Position numbers and translations under genes: made by a program. 39,206 nt of DNA, from the NCBI GenBank assembly GCA_016214125.1, contig JACRPC010000050.1:1-39206 (forward strand), written 5' to 3'. The notes under the pieces were generated by a model. It ran no database searches and had not been told where the DNA came from. It was given only the letters and a program-made list of their open reading frames with translations. Numbering within the stretch: the first letter of the stretch is position 1; each line of letters opens with the position of its first letter. Source of the DNA: Rhodospirillales bacterium. Lineage in GTDB: Bacteria; Pseudomonadota; Alphaproteobacteria; Rhodospirillales; WMHbin7. Positions 37,770-39,206 of the stretch are shown here, piece by piece.

Positions 37770-38654
37770 ATGATCGAGCTTGAATACGACTTCCCGCTCT
37801 GGCGGCCGCCCAGCGAAGGCGAAAACCTGATCCTGCAGGCCAGTTTGGGCTGCTCGTTCAACGGCTGCACCTTCTGCTCGATGTATAAGACCAAGCGATT
37901 CGCGGCCAAGCCGCTGGAACGCCTGTTCGCCGAAATCGACCAAGCGGCCCGGGATTGGCCCGACGCCCATCGCGTCTTCCTGGCCGATGGCGACGCGTTG
38001 GTGCTGCCCACCGATCATCTGCTTCGGATTCTCGAGCGGCTGGCCTTGCGCCTGCCCAACCTCGCCCGGGTTGCCGTCTATGCGACGCCGGTCAATCTGT
38101 GGCGCAAGAGCGAGGCCGAGCTGGCCGCCCTCAAGGCTCACAAACTTTCCCTGATCTATCTCGGCATCGAATCGGGCTCGGGCGACATCTTGCGCCGCAT
38201 CCGCAAGGGCACCACGCCCCAATCGATGGCGGGCGCCATCGCGCGGGGCCGCGCCGCGGGCCTCAAGATATCGGCCACCGTCATCCTCGGCCTGGGCGGA
38301 CGGAGGCGCTGGCAGGACCATATCGACGAAACGGCAGGCCTCATCAACCAGGCGCCGCCCCATTATCTCTCGACCCTTCAGCTTCGCCTGGCGCCCGAGG
38401 TGCAGGCGCGCTTCCAGGAGAAATTCGGCGAGCCCTTCGAGCCTCAAGACGATGCCGGCATGCTGGCCGAACAGGCCCGCCTGATCGCGGCGCTCGATCC
38501 GCCCCGCCCGATCATCTTTCGCTCCAACCACGCCTCGAACGCCCTGCCCCTGGCCGGCACCCTGCCCAAGGACCGCCCCCATCTGCTGGCCCAATTGGGG
38601 GCGGCCGGTCGGGGCGAAATCCGCCTGCGGCCCCGCATCGTGCGGGGCTTGTGA
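37770..38654 (+). CDS. Radical SAM protein of unknown function
   Basis: Radical SAM enzyme of 294 residues. The cluster motif reads C-SFNG-C-TF-C, that is CX4CX2C instead of the common CX3CX2C; I recall this spacing (GCSxxxCxFCxMY) in a family of short radical SAM proteins. The TIM-barrel continues with VFLADGDALVLP, SLIYLGIESGSGDILRRIRKG and ATVILGLGG. No partner domain or extra cluster motif is evident. The reaction is unknown. Start chosen at MIELEYDFPLW; upstream sequence is regulatory. It precedes the decarboxylase-like gene by 31 bases. Confidence 0.85.
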   Translation: MIELEYDFPLWRPPSEGENLILQASLGCSFNGCTFCSMYKTKRFAAKPLERLFAEIDQAARDWPDAHRVFLADGDALVLPTDHLLRILERLALRLPNLARVAVYATPVNLWRKSEAELAALKAHKLSLIYLGIESGSGDILRRIRKGTTPQSMAGAIARGRAAGLKISATVILGLGGRRRWQDHIDETAGLINQAPPHYLSTLQLRLAPEVQARFQEKFGEPFEPQDDAGMLAEQARLIAALDPPRPIIFRSNHASNALPLAGTLPKDRPHLLAQLGAAGRGEIRLRPRIVRGL

Positions 38655-38685
38655 ACGCCATGACGAAACCAAGGAGACGACGATC

Positions 38686-39069
38686 ATGAAAAACGAACGC
38701 TACCTTCTGGGCGAGGCCCGCCGGCGCGAGGTGCTGGGCGACGCCTATGTCGACAAGGCGCTGGCCGAGGCCAACGATTTCTCGCGCCCCTTCCAGGAGA
38801 TGGTCACCGAATATTGCTGGGGGGGCGTGTGGGGCGATCCGGCCTTGGACAAGAAAACCCGCTCGCTCATCAATCTGGGCATGATCGCCGCCTTAAACCG
38901 CATGCATGAATGGGAGCTGCATTTCCGGGGCGCCATCAAAAACGGCGCCACCGCCGACGAACTGCGCACCGTGCTTCACCAGATCGCCGTCTATTGCGGC
39001 GCGCCGGCCGGGGTGGAATGCTTCCGCATCGCCAAGCGGGTGCTGGCCGAGAAGGCGGGGGGCGCCTAG
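38686..39069 (+). CDS. Carboxymuconolactone decarboxylase (CMD) family protein
   Basis: A 127-residue helical protein of the CMD/AhpD superfamily, close in length and pattern to PcaC, 4-carboxymuconolactone decarboxylase of the protocatechuate branch. Features are LGDAYVDKALAEANDFSRPFQEMVTEYCWGGVWGDPALDKKTRSLINLGMIAALNRMHEWELHFRGA and HQIAVYCGAPAGVECFRIAKRVL. There is no AhpD-type CXXC, so it is not a thiol peroxidase. No other pca genes are here, so the substrate is open. AAGGAG precedes the ATG. The stop TAG lies in the CTAG where the right-hand repeat begins. Confidence 0.88.
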   Translation: MKNERYLLGEARRREVLGDAYVDKALAEANDFSRPFQEMVTEYCWGGVWGDPALDKKTRSLINLGMIAALNRMHEWELHFRGAIKNGATADELRTVLHQIAVYCGAPAGVECFRIAKRVLAEKAGGA

Positions 39070-39206
39070 CAGGCTGCGGAAAAACCCGGCCTTTGAGCGA
39101 CGCTCTCGCCTGGGGCGCTTGCCATGAGGCGGTCTGGCGGGGTCATCGGCCGGTTTTTCGGCCCCATTTCCCCTGTTCCGCCCGGTTTTTCGGCGGAGTG
39201 CGGGCG
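39066..39206 (-). repeat. Right copy of 141-bp terminal inverted repeat, probable IS end
   Basis: Exact reverse complement of 1-141. It begins with CTAG (39066-39069), which contains the stop codon of the CMD-family gene, and continues to the contig end. Both contig ends thus enter the same end of the same element, implying two oppositely oriented copies flanking this segment, or long inverted repeats in a single element. Confidence 0.8.

Noticed and set aside
37584-38687. N-terminal extension of the first crotonase across the divergent gap
   Set aside because: It runs antisense over the radical SAM gene. Crotonase homology begins at 37583, where a ribosome-binding site is present.

Overview
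This 39.2 kb window is high-GC chromosomal DNA (about 62-73% GC in the lines I sampled) from an alphaproteobacterium, most likely Rhodospirillales. Grounds: an RcdA-type (DUF1465) cell-cycle protein, ZapE, a split Aer-like PAS plus chemoreceptor pair, a TRAP transporter, and an aryl-CoA catabolic cluster of a type known from this class. No rRNA, tRNA, CRISPR array, phage genes or transposase gene is visible. Both contig ends carry the same 141-bp sequence in inverted orientation. It looks like the inner end of an insertion sequence at which the assembly broke.

Layout. 0.1-3.1 kb: P-type cation ATPase whose last codons run into the repeat, then an RcdA homologue. 3.3-8.0 kb: small heat-shock protein, lipoprotein, DHH phosphoesterase, ZapE, acyl-CoA ligase. 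8.1-12.3 kb: a sulfur-assimilation operon (siroheme reductase, APS reductase, APS kinase, TSUP permease) behind an AT-rich promoter with palindromes. 12.3-15.1 kb: TRAP transporter, genes in the order P-Q-M. 15.2-17.5 kb: a chemoreceptor and a PAS protein that together resemble a split Aer, and a small tetraheme cytochrome c. 17.6-20.9 kb: a membrane histidine kinase convergent with a receiver-PP2C phosphatase. 20.96-21.15 kb: a strongly structured candidate small RNA ending in a Rho-independent terminator. 21.3-23.8 kb: LysR regulator, thioredoxin reductase, 2-Cys peroxiredoxin. 24.1-29.8 kb: Lrp regulator, GT9-like glycosyltransferase, small membrane protein, GreA, CarB.

30.0-33.9 kb is the accessory part. 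It holds a MntA/HepT-type toxin-antitoxin pair of host-like composition, an SDR, a rubrerythrin, and then a sharply AT-rich island (28-37% GC in sampled lines) with a two-gene operon: a stand-alone DUF262 protein followed 5 bp later by a HEPN protein with an intact RX4H motif. This looks like a compact defence or toxin-type module and is the best candidate for a poorly described system.

34.0-37.6 kb is a four-gene operon (enoyl-CoA hydratase, BadH-like SDR, an atypical crotonase without the hydratase glutamates, acyl-CoA dehydrogenase). Its promoter is overlapped by a near-perfect TetR/FadR-type palindrome. The SDR at 30.7 kb looks like a displaced member of the same pathway, so the AT-rich island and rubrerythrin lie between pathway genes. 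The window closes with a radical SAM protein and a carboxymuconolactone decarboxylase-family protein whose stop codon touches the right-hand repeat.
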